From Natronomonas salina (lineage in GTDB: Archaea > Halobacteriota > Halobacteria > Halobacteriales > Haloarculaceae), in contig NZ_CP058335.1 of the NCBI RefSeq assembly GCF_013391105.1, positions 2,232,001-2,296,000 on the forward strand: a DNA stretch of 64,000 nucleotides. Direction: 5' to 3'. This document shows positions 38,277-45,802 of this stretch, in pieces (position 1 is the stretch's first letter; each line of letters starts with the position of its first letter). Made by a program: the position numbers and the translations under genes. Below the pieces are notes generated by a model. That model was not told the DNA's origin, made no database searches, and worked only from the letters and a program-made list of their open reading frames with translations.

Positions 38277-38630
38277 ATGGTAGCTGCAATCGTCGGTTCG
38301 CTCGTCGCGTTCGTCATCGCACTACTGATCGGCGGCCTGGCGATATACGTCAGCGCGAGGGTCATCGCCGACGTCGACGACTACGGTCACGCCGTCGTCA
38401 CGGCGTTTCTCGGCGCGGTCGCGTGGGCGCTGACGGCGTGGATTCCCCTCATCGGGCCCCTCATCGCGCTCGTGGCCTGGATCGGCGTCATCAACTGGCG
38501 CTACCGCGGCGGCTGGGGGACCGCTGCCCTCATCGGCCTGGTCGCGTGGCTGTCGGCGCTCGTCATCCTGTTCGCCCTCAACACGATCCTCGGGCTCGGC
38601 ATCGGCGCCTTTGGCGTCCCCGGGGCCTGA
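38277..38630 (+). CDS. Haloarchaeal integral membrane protein
   Basis: A 117-residue very hydrophobic protein with four likely helices: VGSLVAFVIALLIGGLAIYV; AVVTAFLGAVAWALTAWIPL; PLIALVAWIGVINW; ALIGLVAWLSALVILFALN. Only short loops carry charges (VIADVDDYG, WRYRGGWG). I know no function. A CTTATAC box about 35 nt upstream and the absence of close neighbours suggest it is transcribed alone. Confidence 0.65.
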   Translation: MVAAIVGSLVAFVIALLIGGLAIYVSARVIADVDDYGHAVVTAFLGAVAWALTAWIPLIGPLIALVAWIGVINWRYRGGWGTAALIGLVAWLSALVILFALNTILGLGIGAFGVPGA

Positions 38631-38796
38631 GGCCTCGTACCGGGGCTCTCGATCGAGATCCGGAAGATCTACTCGGTGATGGACGACCGACCGTCGCGGT
38701 CGCGTCCGGAATCGAGAACGGATGACCCTGAAGCGGAACGCGTGCTGTGAGGAAGCGCGTGTCGGGACGCGGATACAGTCGAGGCGGGCCGGCGGT

Positions 38797-38901
38797 CTAC
38801 TCGCCGCCGGGACTGGCCTCCTCGAGGAGGTCCTGAGACTGCCTGATCGTGTCTCGCTGCAGCTGGAAGAGCGTCTCTATCGGGTTGTTCTGGTCGCTCA
38901 T
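38797..38901 (-). CDS. 34-aa phasin-like N-terminal stub
   Basis: A short ORF below the usual annotation limit. It begins MSDQNNPIETLFQLQRDTI and continues RQSQDLLEEASPGGE before a TAG. The opening resembles the start of haloarchaeal phasin-type proteins (NP...LQR..I.QSQ), which coat polyhydroxyalkanoate granules and are normally over 100 residues. A GGAG lies about 10 nt before the ATG. No continuation in another frame is evident, so it is either a microprotein or a truncated remnant. Family resemblance is from memory. Confidence 0.4.
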   Translation of the reverse strand: MSDQNNPIETLFQLQRDTIRQSQDLLEEASPGGE

Positions 38902-39261
38902 CCGAGATCAGCTCCGTTCCGGATGGACGGCCGGCGACCGGCCGTGGGGTCGGCCGGGGCGTGACGGCCCGGTCCGAGGGGGAGCGACCGGGCGCCGGGG
39001 ACGCCTCGACACTGCGGGAGCCACGGAGCGGACCAGTGTCGAACGTCCGGTGGGTCGCCGGCCATCGTCGTCCACCCGCTCGGCGGTTTCGTGCGCGACC
39101 GACTTAATCCTTACCTCGAATTACCATTCGATGCCATCGAGTACCGCTGACCGGAGCCAGGATTGTCCTCGGAGTCGAGACAGGCAACAGCCGACCATCG
39201 CCAATCGACCACCGCCCATACGAGAGCGAACGGTTAAGTCCCCCAATCCGGATACCGAAAC
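38902..39261. other. Intergenic region without a convincing gene
   Basis: About 360 nt with no coding frame of haloarchaeal character. It contains A/T patches near 39100-39130 and a GGTTAAGTC box A at about 39231 that fits a transcript starting near the GTG at 39262. Confidence 0.5.
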
Positions 39262-39378
39262 GTGACGGATAGGGGCGGGCGGCCGGACAGGAGCGGCGTT
39301 GCGGGCAGTCCGCGGTCCGACGGTGGACGGGAGCCGGCCGCCCCGACCGGCGACCGCGGGAGGCGGACGGCGACGTGA
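39262..39378 (+). CDS. 38-aa upstream ORF overlapping the DUF445 start
   Basis: GTG at 39262 lies about 27 nt after a GGTTAAGTC box, and the frame ends at TGA 39376-39378, overlapping the GTG of the DUF445 gene (GTGA). The 38-residue product is basic and low complexity (RGGRPDRSG, GREPAAPTGDRGRR), not a typical halophilic protein. The placement suggests translational coupling rather than a functional peptide. It may also be coincidence. Confidence 0.3.
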   Translation: MTDRGGRPDRSGVAGSPRSDGGREPAAPTGDRGRRTAT

Positions 39379-40679
39379 CGCCCGTCGAGGTGCTGTCGGT
39401 GCTGCCCGGCTGGTTCGAGTGGCGGCTGCTCCTCATCCCGCTAATCACCGGCGTCATCGGCTACGGCACCAACTGGGTCGCCATCCGGCTGCTGTTCCGG
39501 CCGATCGACCTCGTCGGCGTCGAGGTGCCGGGGCTGGCGAGCCTCGCGCCGTCGCTGCCCCGGAAGCTCCGGCAGATCCCCGGCGTCGTCGAGGGACAGC
39601 TCGGCTGGCAGGGCATCGTCCCCTCGCGTTCGACCCGGATGGGGGCCATCGCTGCCGAGAAGGGGATCAGCAAGATGGCGACCGAACGCGAGTTCTACGA
39701 GGCCTTCGACCCCGACGCCATCGCGGCCCACGTCGTCGAGAACTCCCGGGCGGAGATCCACGACCTCGTCGACGAACTGCTCCGGGCGGAGTACCCGGAG
39801 CTGTGGGGCGAGGCTCCCGATCCGCTGCGCGAACTCGTCCACGCGCGGATCGACGCCCGGCTCCCCCACGTCGCGGCAGCGATAACCGAGGGCATCGGCG
39901 AGAACGTCGACCAGTTCCTGGACGTCAACGAGATGATCACCGAGCACCTCGGCGGGCACCCGGAGCTGCTCAACCAGCTGTTCCTGGAGGTCGGCCACCG
40001 CGAGCTACGGTTCATCGTCAACTCCGGGTTCCTGCTCGGGGGGTTCCTCGGTATTTTTACAATCCCGCTCTACGTATACATAGATAGCTGGTGGGTTCTG
40101 CCGGTCGCCGGCGTGGCGGTCGGCTACCTCACCAACTGGATCGCACTCAAGATAATCTTCCTCCCGATCGAGGAACGGCGCATCGGACCCTTCCGGCTGC
40201 AGGGGCTGTTCATCAAACGGCAGCCGGAAGCCGCCGCGGAATACGCCGAGATCGTCTCCGATGAGATCGTCACGATCGGCAACGTGGCAGGCAACCTCAT
40301 GCACGGAACCCAAGCCGACCGAACCCGAACGATGATACGCAACGCAATCCGCCCCGAGGTGGACAGAGCCGCGGGGCTGGCCGGACCGCTGGTCCGTCTC
40401 GCGACCGGAACCGAAGAGTACGAGACCCTGCGGGACACGCTCGCAAACGAGACCGTGTCACGCACGATGGCACCGCTGCGCGACCCCGAGTTCAACGAGG
40501 CGCGGAGCGGCGAGATCAGCGCACTGCTCTCCGAACGGCTCCGGGAGCTCTCCTCGGAGGAGTTCGTCGGCCTGCTTCGCCCGGCGTTCGTCGAGGACGA
40601 GTGGATGCTCGTCGTCCTCGGCGGGCTGCTCGGGTTCGTGGCCGGCTGGCTGCAGCTGCTGGTGGTGAGCGCCGTATGA
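39375..40679 (+). CDS. DUF445-family membrane protein
   Basis: A 434-residue protein with membrane helices at both ends and in the middle: LLIPLITGVIGYGTNWVAIR at the N-terminus, IFTIPLYVYIDSWWVLPVAG plus VGYLTNWIALKIIF near residue 220-260, and VVLGGLLGFVAGWLQLLVVS at the C-terminus. The repeated GYGTNWVAIRLLFRP / GYLTNWIALKIIFLP units are the DUF445 (YheB-like) signature and imply an internal duplication. The soluble parts are amphipathic helices. Starts at GTG; its stop overlaps the next gene (ATGA). Codon use between about 40040 and 40480 is less GC-rich than elsewhere. Function unknown. Confidence 0.85.
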   Translation: MTPVEVLSVLPGWFEWRLLLIPLITGVIGYGTNWVAIRLLFRPIDLVGVEVPGLASLAPSLPRKLRQIPGVVEGQLGWQGIVPSRSTRMGAIAAEKGISKMATEREFYEAFDPDAIAAHVVENSRAEIHDLVDELLRAEYPELWGEAPDPLRELVHARIDARLPHVAAAITEGIGENVDQFLDVNEMITEHLGGHPELLNQLFLEVGHRELRFIVNSGFLLGGFLGIFTIPLYVYIDSWWVLPVAGVAVGYLTNWIALKIIFLPIEERRIGPFRLQGLFIKRQPEAAAEYAEIVSDEIVTIGNVAGNLMHGTQADRTRTMIRNAIRPEVDRAAGLAGPLVRLATGTEEYETLRDTLANETVSRTMAPLRDPEFNEARSGEISALLSERLRELSSEEFVGLLRPAFVEDEWMLVVLGGLLGFVAGWLQLLVVSAV

Positions 40680-42058
40680 GCGAAGAGGAACAGCGGCGGA
40701 CGGCAGACGCCGACGCCGTCGAGGCGGAGTCGACCGTCAGCGCCGACGACATCGACGTCATCGAGGTCGACGTCGAGGACAACAGCTCGGAGCTGTCGGC
40801 CGAGGAGGTCGACCGCGTCTTCTCGCTGATGGAGCGGGCCATCGGCAACGACGCCCTGGAGGGCGCCCAGCTCGAGCGGCTGCTGACCGTCCTCGAGCAG
40901 TCCATCGTCGGCCCCTCGAGTACGAACCCCGAGACGGTCGCCGAACTCGTCTCCGTCCTCGAGGACGCCATCATCGAGCCGGAGGACCTCGAGAACGTCG
41001 ACGTCGACGGCATCCTCTCGGTCGTCGAGAACGCCATCGTCGGGACGACGGGCGCCAAGGAGGAGAACCTCGAGGAGGCCTTCGACGTCCTCGAGGAGGC
41101 CATCCGCGACCCGACCGGCCTGGACCCCGAGGACGTCGAGCGGTTCCGCTCCGGCCTCGAGAGCGCCATCCTCGACGTCACCGACCCCTCGCGGGGCGGC
41201 ATCGACGCGCTGTTCCCGCTGTTCGGGGGCGGCGCCAGCATCGACCCCGAGGAGGTCGAGGAGGTCGACGACGAGGACGCCCTCGACATGTTCCGCATCG
41301 CCCGCATCGGCGCCGGGATGACCCAGCGGGCGACGGGCTACTCGATGGAGTCGGGCGTCCGGACGGGCACCCGGATGGCCTACGCCGTCGCCAACGCGGA
41401 GTCGCCGGCCGAACTGCTCACCGAGACGCGGGCCATCTCGCTGGACGAGCTCCAGCGGGCCGGCGTCGACATCGGCGACCGCCGGACCGAGTGGCTCGAG
41501 GAGCACGACGAGGAGCTCGTCAGCGAGCGGCCGATGACCCGCGAGCGCCTGCAGGAGCACGGCGAGCGGCTCATCTCGAAGTCCGCCGAGGTGGGCCGCG
41601 AGGAGTCGTTCCACCCCGCGTTCCCGTCCATCCTCGACGAGCTCGCGCCCGACGAGGCGCGGATCCTCCGGCTGCTGGCCACCGAGGGCGAACAGCCGAC
41701 CGTCGACGTCCGGCACAACGAGTACGTCCCGCTGCAGTCGAGCCTCGTCGCCGAGGACCTGACGATGGTCGGCAGCGACGCCGGCTGCCGCCACCCCGAC
41801 CGCAGCCCGGTGTACCTCGAGAACCTCTCGCGGCTCGGGCTGGTGAAGTTCTCGGACGAACCGGTCTCCAACCTCAAGCGCTACCAGGTCCTGGAGGCCC
41901 AGCCGCACGTCGAGGCCGCTCGCGAGTCGGTCAAGCGGCCGAAGAGCGACTACGGCAGCGTCCGCCTCACGGAGTTCGGCGCCGAGTTCTGCGAGACCTG
42001 CCTGCCGGTCGACGTCGTCGCCGACCGGCCGGCCTCCCGCTTCCGGCGGGACGGCTAG
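40676..42058 (+). CDS. DUF4393 (Abi-alpha-like) protein with six helical repeats
   Basis: A 460-residue acidic protein coupled by an ATGA overlap to the DUF445 gene. Residues 45-172 hold six tandem repeats of about 22 residues (VFSLMERAI, LLTVLEQSI, LVSVLEDAI, ILSVVENAI, AFDVLEEAI, FRSGLESAI). The C-terminal half, from HPAFPSILDELAPDEARILR onward, resembles DUF4393, the Abi-alpha family linked to abortive infection in bacteria. No membrane helix, so it may act with the DUF445 protein at the membrane. The defence role is inference only. Confidence 0.75.
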   Translation: MSEEEQRRTADADAVEAESTVSADDIDVIEVDVEDNSSELSAEEVDRVFSLMERAIGNDALEGAQLERLLTVLEQSIVGPSSTNPETVAELVSVLEDAIIEPEDLENVDVDGILSVVENAIVGTTGAKEENLEEAFDVLEEAIRDPTGLDPEDVERFRSGLESAILDVTDPSRGGIDALFPLFGGGASIDPEEVEEVDDEDALDMFRIARIGAGMTQRATGYSMESGVRTGTRMAYAVANAESPAELLTETRAISLDELQRAGVDIGDRRTEWLEEHDEELVSERPMTRERLQEHGERLISKSAEVGREESFHPAFPSILDELAPDEARILRLLATEGEQPTVDVRHNEYVPLQSSLVAEDLTMVGSDAGCRHPDRSPVYLENLSRLGLVKFSDEPVSNLKRYQVLEAQPHVEAARESVKRPKSDYGSVRLTEFGAEFCETCLPVDVVADRPASRFRRDG

Positions 42059-42342
42059 AAGGAGAGCTGTTCGGGGCCGTCCTCTCCGATCGACGGCGCG
42101 TCGCGGTCGGAGTAGTTCGCCCGGCCGATGGCCTCGCGGGAGACCGCCGAGTACGCGGCGAGGCGGGCGTCCTCGGCGTCCTCGAAGGTTGTCTCGCCGA
42201 GCCGACCCAGCGCCTCGCCGAAGGTCTCGCGGCCGTTCGGGAGTTCCAGTTCCAGGTCGCCGTACTCGGCGACGAGTTCCTCGGCGGTCGCGGGGAAGGA
42301 GTGTGCAGCGATCTCGTCGTCGACGTTCGCGAGCAGTCGCAT
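42055..42342 (-). CDS. DUF5789-family small protein
   Basis: A 95-residue acidic protein, MRLLANVDDEIAAHSFPATA to GEDGPEQLSF. It contains the typical DUF5789 blocks TAEELVAEYGDLELELPNG, AVSREAIGRANYSDRDAP and the SF end. Proteins of this family are small, soluble and conserved in haloarchaea; function is unknown. The ATG at 42340-42342 was chosen over 42369 because a GATTATAGCC box lies about 36 nt upstream. Its stop overlaps the convergent DUF4393 gene by four bases. Confidence 0.75.
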   Translation of the reverse strand: MRLLANVDDEIAAHSFPATAEELVAEYGDLELELPNGRETFGEALGRLGETTFEDAEDARLAAYSAVSREAIGRANYSDRDAPSIGEDGPEQLSF

Positions 42343-42470
42343 ACCTACACCGAACCCGCTATCCTTCATGAACGTTGGCTATAATCCCCTTCCCTCGATA
42401 TAACCACCTCTAGGAGCATTAGTTCCGCGCGAAGCGAGGGGGCTTTTGCGGGCGGGCGCGAGGGTGGCGT

Positions 42471-43241
42471 ATGGTCGTCGCGGATCTCCACGTGCACACG
42501 ACGAACTCCGACGGGACGCTGACCCTCGAGACGCTGCCCGACGCGGCCGAGGCCGCCGACGTCGGGACCGTCGCCGTCACCGATCACGACCGCCTCCACC
42601 CGGACCTCCGGACGCCGGTCGCCCACCTCGACGGCGTCACCGTCGTCCACGGCATCGAACTGCGCGTCGAAGCGCCCGACGAGCGCGTCGACCTCCTGGG
42701 CTACGGCGCCCGGCGGACCGACGCCCTCGAGGCGCTCGTCGAGCACCTCCAGACCGACCGGATCGAGCGCGGCCGCGAGATCATCGAGCGCGTCGAGGAG
42801 CGCCTCGGCGTCGACCTCCCCGTCGAACCCCGCGAGGGGCTGGGCCGCCCCCACATCGCCCGCGCCATCGAGGAGGCCACCGAGTACAGCTACGGCGACG
42901 CCTTCGACGAACTCATCGGGAACGACGGTCCCTGCTTCGTCGCCCGCGACGTCCCCTCCTTCGAGGACGGCCTCGAGGTCCTCGACGAGGCCTGCGGCGT
43001 CGTCTCGCTGGCCCACCCCTACCGGTACGATGACCCGGAGGCGGCCCTGGAACTGTGCGCCGACCTCGACGCCGTCGAACGGTTCTACCCCTACGACCGG
43101 GACGTCGACCCCCGACCGCTGGAGCGGGCCGTCGAGCGACACGACCTGCTCGTCACCGGCGGGAGCGACGCCCACGACGAGACGCTCGGAAAGGCGGGGC
43201 TCGACCGGGACGCGTATCGCCGGTTTCGGGCCGCACTCTGA
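42471..43241 (+). CDS. PHP-domain metal-dependent phosphoesterase
   Basis: A 256-residue PHP-family hydrolase. The metal site residues are visible: DLHVHTTNSDG at residues 5-15, AVTDHDRL, VVHGIELRV, GVVSLAHPYR and the closing TGGSDAHDE. Such enzymes hydrolyse phosphate monoesters or 3',5'-bisphosphates (TrpH/RNase AM type), but the substrate cannot be read here. Start ATG at 42471. A zinc-finger microprotein follows 44 nt downstream on the same strand. Confidence 0.9.
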   Translation: MVVADLHVHTTNSDGTLTLETLPDAAEAADVGTVAVTDHDRLHPDLRTPVAHLDGVTVVHGIELRVEAPDERVDLLGYGARRTDALEALVEHLQTDRIERGREIIERVEERLGVDLPVEPREGLGRPHIARAIEEATEYSYGDAFDELIGNDGPCFVARDVPSFEDGLEVLDEACGVVSLAHPYRYDDPEAALELCADLDAVERFYPYDRDVDPRPLERAVERHDLLVTGGSDAHDETLGKAGLDRDAYRRFRAAL

Positions 43242-43285
43242 CCGCTAACGGTGGGTTCAAACCGCTCGGCCCCGTAGCCCCGGCC

Positions 43286-43450
43286 ATGCAGTGTCACTAC
43301 TGCGAGGACGACGCCGCAGTGGCCGTCGAGAAGGACCACGTCAAGGTCGGCCTCTGCGAGAGCCACCTCCGGGAGCGGATGGACGAACTCTCCGACTCGG
43401 AGTGGCTCGAAGACGTCCGGTCGCAGGTGGACGAAGCGCTCGACAACTGA
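43286..43450 (+). CDS. Small zinc-finger protein (DUF6757-like)
   Basis: 54 residues beginning MQCHYCEDDAAVAVEKDHV, then KVGLCESHLRERMDELSDSE. CHYC and CESH give a probable Cys3-His zinc knuckle, followed by an acidic helix. Small proteins of this type are conserved in haloarchaea (DUF6757, name from memory). It lies between the PHP and SDR genes, all on the plus strand with short gaps of about 45 nt, so a common transcript is possible. Function unknown. Confidence 0.7.
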   Translation: MQCHYCEDDAAVAVEKDHVKVGLCESHLRERMDELSDSEWLEDVRSQVDEALDN

Positions 43451-43496
43451 CGCGTCCCGGCGGCAGGCCTTTTAGCTACCCGCCCGTCTAGGGAGC

Positions 43497-44237
43497 ATGC
43501 TCGACTCCCAGACCTGTCTCGTCACCGGCGCCTCCAGAGGTATCGGTCGCGCTGTCGCGGAGGACCTCGGCCGCCACGGCGCCGAGGTGGTGGTCAACTA
43601 CCGCAGCTCCGACGAGGCGGCTCGCGAGGTCGTCGACGTCATCGAGTCCGAGGGCGGCAGCGCCATCCCCGTCCAGGGCAACGTCGCCGAGTACGACGAC
43701 GTCGAGGCGATGTGCGAGACCGTCCACGACGAGTTCGGCCGCGTCGACGTCCTCGTGAACAACGCCGGCATCACCGTCGACAAGAAGTTCGAGCACATGA
43801 CCCGCGAGGACTGGGACCGCGTGATGGACGTCAACCTCGGCGGCGTCTTCAACTGCACCCACTGCCTCTTCGACGACATCAAGGCCGCCGAGGACGGCCG
43901 GCTCGTCAACATCTCCTCGGTCGTCGGCCAGCAGGGCAACTACGGGCAGGCCAACTACGCGACCACCAAATCGGGGCTCTTCGGGTTCACCCGGACGCTC
44001 GCCCTCGAACTCGCCTCGAGCGGCTCGACCGCCAACTGCGTCGCCCCCGGTTTCGTGAAGACCGACATGCTCGAGACCGTCCCCGAGCGCGTCCAGGAGA
44101 AGATCCTCCAGCGCATCCCCCTCGATCGCTTCGCCACCCCCGAGGACGTCGCCGGCATCGTCCGCTTCGTCGCCGGCGAGGACGCCGGTTACATGACCGG
44201 CCAGATCCTGGCCGTCAACGGCGGCATGGAGTGGTAG
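43497..44237 (+). CDS. 3-oxoacyl reductase of the SDR family (FabG/PhaB-like)
   Basis: An NAD(P)H-dependent short-chain reductase for 3-oxoacyl-CoA/ACP. The 246 residues carry the cofactor motif TGASRGIGRAVAE, the NNAG motif, and the catalytic set: Ser in NISSVVGQQG and Tyr/Lys in YATTKSG. The RSS after the second strand favours NADPH. In haloarchaea such reductases act in polyhydroxyalkanoate supply or lipid metabolism, so the precise role is open. A composite palindromic repeat begins right after its stop codon. Confidence 0.9.
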   Translation: MLDSQTCLVTGASRGIGRAVAEDLGRHGAEVVVNYRSSDEAAREVVDVIESEGGSAIPVQGNVAEYDDVEAMCETVHDEFGRVDVLVNNAGITVDKKFEHMTREDWDRVMDVNLGGVFNCTHCLFDDIKAAEDGRLVNISSVVGQQGNYGQANYATTKSGLFGFTRTLALELASSGSTANCVAPGFVKTDMLETVPERVQEKILQRIPLDRFATPEDVAGIVRFVAGEDAGYMTGQILAVNGGMEW

Positions 44238-44238
44238 A

Positions 44239-44430
44239 CACCCACTTTTTGCACGCTCGGCGCGGCGGTACCGCGCCTCGCGGCAAAAACGTGGGGAAAA
44301 TATGCGCACCCTCCTCCTGTCGCGGGCCCTCACTTCGTTCGGGCCCGCGGTAGTCGTCGGGCGCTACCGTCGCCTCCCTTCGGTCGGCGACGGAGAACCG
44401 CCTCGTGGGCGACCAAAGGTCGCCCACTCG
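44239..44430 (-). repeat. Composite palindromic repeat, copy 1
   Basis: Starting just after the SDR stop, this stretch is the inverse complement of the repeat at 54.5 kb. On the minus strand: hairpin GTGGGCGACC/GGTCGCCCAC (44405-44427), hairpin CCGTCGCC/GGCGACGG (44367-44393) around GACCGAAGGGA, a core TAGCGCCCGACGACTACCGC, hairpin GCGGGCCC (44322-44348) around GAACGAAGTGA, ACAGGAGGAGGG, CATATTTTCCCCACG and a terminal pair TTTTTGC/GCAAAAA enclosing a variable palindrome. It is not protein-coding: only DNA-level identity is evident. Confidence 0.75.
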
Positions 44431-44509
44431 GCGGATACTCACAATTGAAACTGCAGTCAGCTATGCGACCAGGAAAACCTACTACGTCACCTCCGGATTA
44501 CACAGCAAG

Positions 44510-44962
44510 ATGCGCGTCTCCGTCATCGGCGGCTCCAGAATCGACGACGAGACCTACGAGACTGCACGCGAGGTCGGGCGACTGCTCGGCGAGCGCGGAC
44601 ACACGGTCGTCTGCGGCGGTCGCGGCGGAACCATGGAAGCCGTCTGCCGCGGCGCCCGCGAGCACGACGCCGAGACCATCGGCATCCTCCCCGGGGAGCG
44701 ACGGACGCAGGCCAACGAGTACGTCACCACGCCGGTCGCGACGGGGATGGGCAACGCCCGGAACGTGCTGGTGCCGATGAACGGCGACGCGGTGATCGCC
44801 GTCGACGGCGCGGCGGGGACGCTCTCGGAACTCGGCCACGCGCTTGACTTCCACCGGCCGGTCGCCGGGCTCGACACCCACCCCATCGAACTCGAGGGGT
44901 TCGAGGCGGTCGAGACGCCCGAGGCTGCGGTGGCGTTCGTCGAGGACGCGGTAGAAGGGTGA
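44510..44962 (+). CDS. LOG-like Rossmann protein (TIGR00725 type)
   Basis: A 150-residue single-domain Rossmann protein. RVSVIGGSRIDDETYETA, VVCGGRGGTMEAVCRGA, IGILPGERR and the end AVDGAAGTLSELGHALDFHR match the TIGR00725 group, relatives of LOG and lysine-decarboxylase-like proteins. LOG enzymes hydrolyse nucleoside 5'-monophosphates, and the catalytic PGGxGTxxE motif appears in altered form (DGAAGTLSE), so activity is uncertain. The ATG at 44510 was preferred over the frame start at 44405, which lies inside the repeat. It converges with pcn across 9 nt. Confidence 0.8.
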   Translation: MRVSVIGGSRIDDETYETAREVGRLLGERGHTVVCGGRGGTMEAVCRGAREHDAETIGILPGERRTQANEYVTTPVATGMGNARNVLVPMNGDAVIAVDGAAGTLSELGHALDFHRPVAGLDTHPIELEGFEAVETPEAAVAFVEDAVEG

Positions 44963-44971
44963 GTCGGAACC

Positions 44972-45715
44972 TCAGTCGCTCTGGATGCGCGGCGCCAGCA
45001 TGAACGTCACGTGGCCGTCGCCCTCCGCGAAGTCGAAGTGCATCTTGACGGGGAACTCCTCGCCGAGCTCCATCGTGACCTCCGCGTCGGAGGGGATGGC
45101 CTTGTTCATGTCCTTGAGGTAGTCCAGCGAGAACAGCGACCGGGCTTCGCCGGCGGTGAGGTCGATGAGGTCCTCGCGGCCCAGTTCGAGGTGGACGTCG
45201 TCGGTGTCGCCCTCCGCGTCGACGTAGAACTGCTCGGCGTCGGGGTCGACGCCCAAGGCGATGTGGTCGGAGACCATGTCGGCGGCCTTGACGGCGCGGG
45301 CGATGTCCTTGCCCTCGATGACGATCTCCGAGGAGAGGTCCAGGTCCGGCAGGTCGGGCTCCTGGCGGATGGAGTCGGGGTCGATGAGCGCCAGGGTGTA
45401 CTCGAGACCGTCCAGCGAGATGTGGAGCTTGCGGGTCTCCTCGTCCAGCTCGAGGTTGACGAGCTGGCCGGAGTCGGCCATTCCCACGATGTCCTCCAGC
45501 CGGTCGAGGTTGACGCCGATGATGCCCCCGTCGGTCTCGTAGGACTCGAAGGCGGACGCCGAGAGTTCGAGATCGACCATGCCGACGTTCGCCGGGTCCA
45601 CCGCCCGGATCGTGAGGCCCTCCTCCTCGAGGCGGATCTTGCACTCGTCGACCAGGACGCTGACGGAGTCCAGCGCCGCCCCGAGCGTGTCCGCACTCAC
45701 GATAGCCTTGAACAT
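44972..45715 (-). CDS. pcn: DNA polymerase sliding clamp PCNA
   Basis: The homotrimeric clamp that tethers replication proteins to DNA. The 247 residues have two similar domains ([40 protein letters not shown]). Also visible are the interdomain loop [18 protein letters not shown] and the C-terminal [20 protein letters not shown]. The start at 45713-45715 (MFKAI) was chosen over a GTG at 45724. Upstream on the minus strand TATATTTTTAAGG supplies box A. Its loader subunits lie at 33717 and 30413, and Hjc and Hef in this window are typical clients of PCNA. Confidence 0.96.
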   Translation of the reverse strand: MFKAIVSADTLGAALDSVSVLVDECKIRLEEEGLTIRAVDPANVGMVDLELSASAFESYETDGGIIGVNLDRLEDIVGMADSGQLVNLELDEETRKLHISLDGLEYTLALIDPDSIRQEPDLPDLDLSSEIVIEGKDIARAVKAADMVSDHIALGVDPDAEQFYVDAEGDTDDVHLELGREDLIDLTAGEARSLFSLDYLKDMNKAIPSDAEVTMELGEEFPVKMHFDFAEGDGHVTFMLAPRIQSD

Positions 45716-45759
45716 ATAGGACACCGTACTTCCCGCCTCCTTAAAAATATACTTTTCAT

Positions 45760-45780
45760 CACGCGCGCGTCCCGCGCGTG
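45760..45780 (-). terminator. Terminator between E2 and pcn
   Basis: CACGCGCG/CGCGCGTG hairpin (8 bp, 5-nt loop) after the E2 stop, followed on the minus strand by TATATTTTTA. The same T-rich stretch doubles as box A of pcn. Confidence 0.55.
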
Positions 45781-45802
45781 AGATGCCGCCGCCCCCCGCC
45801 GG

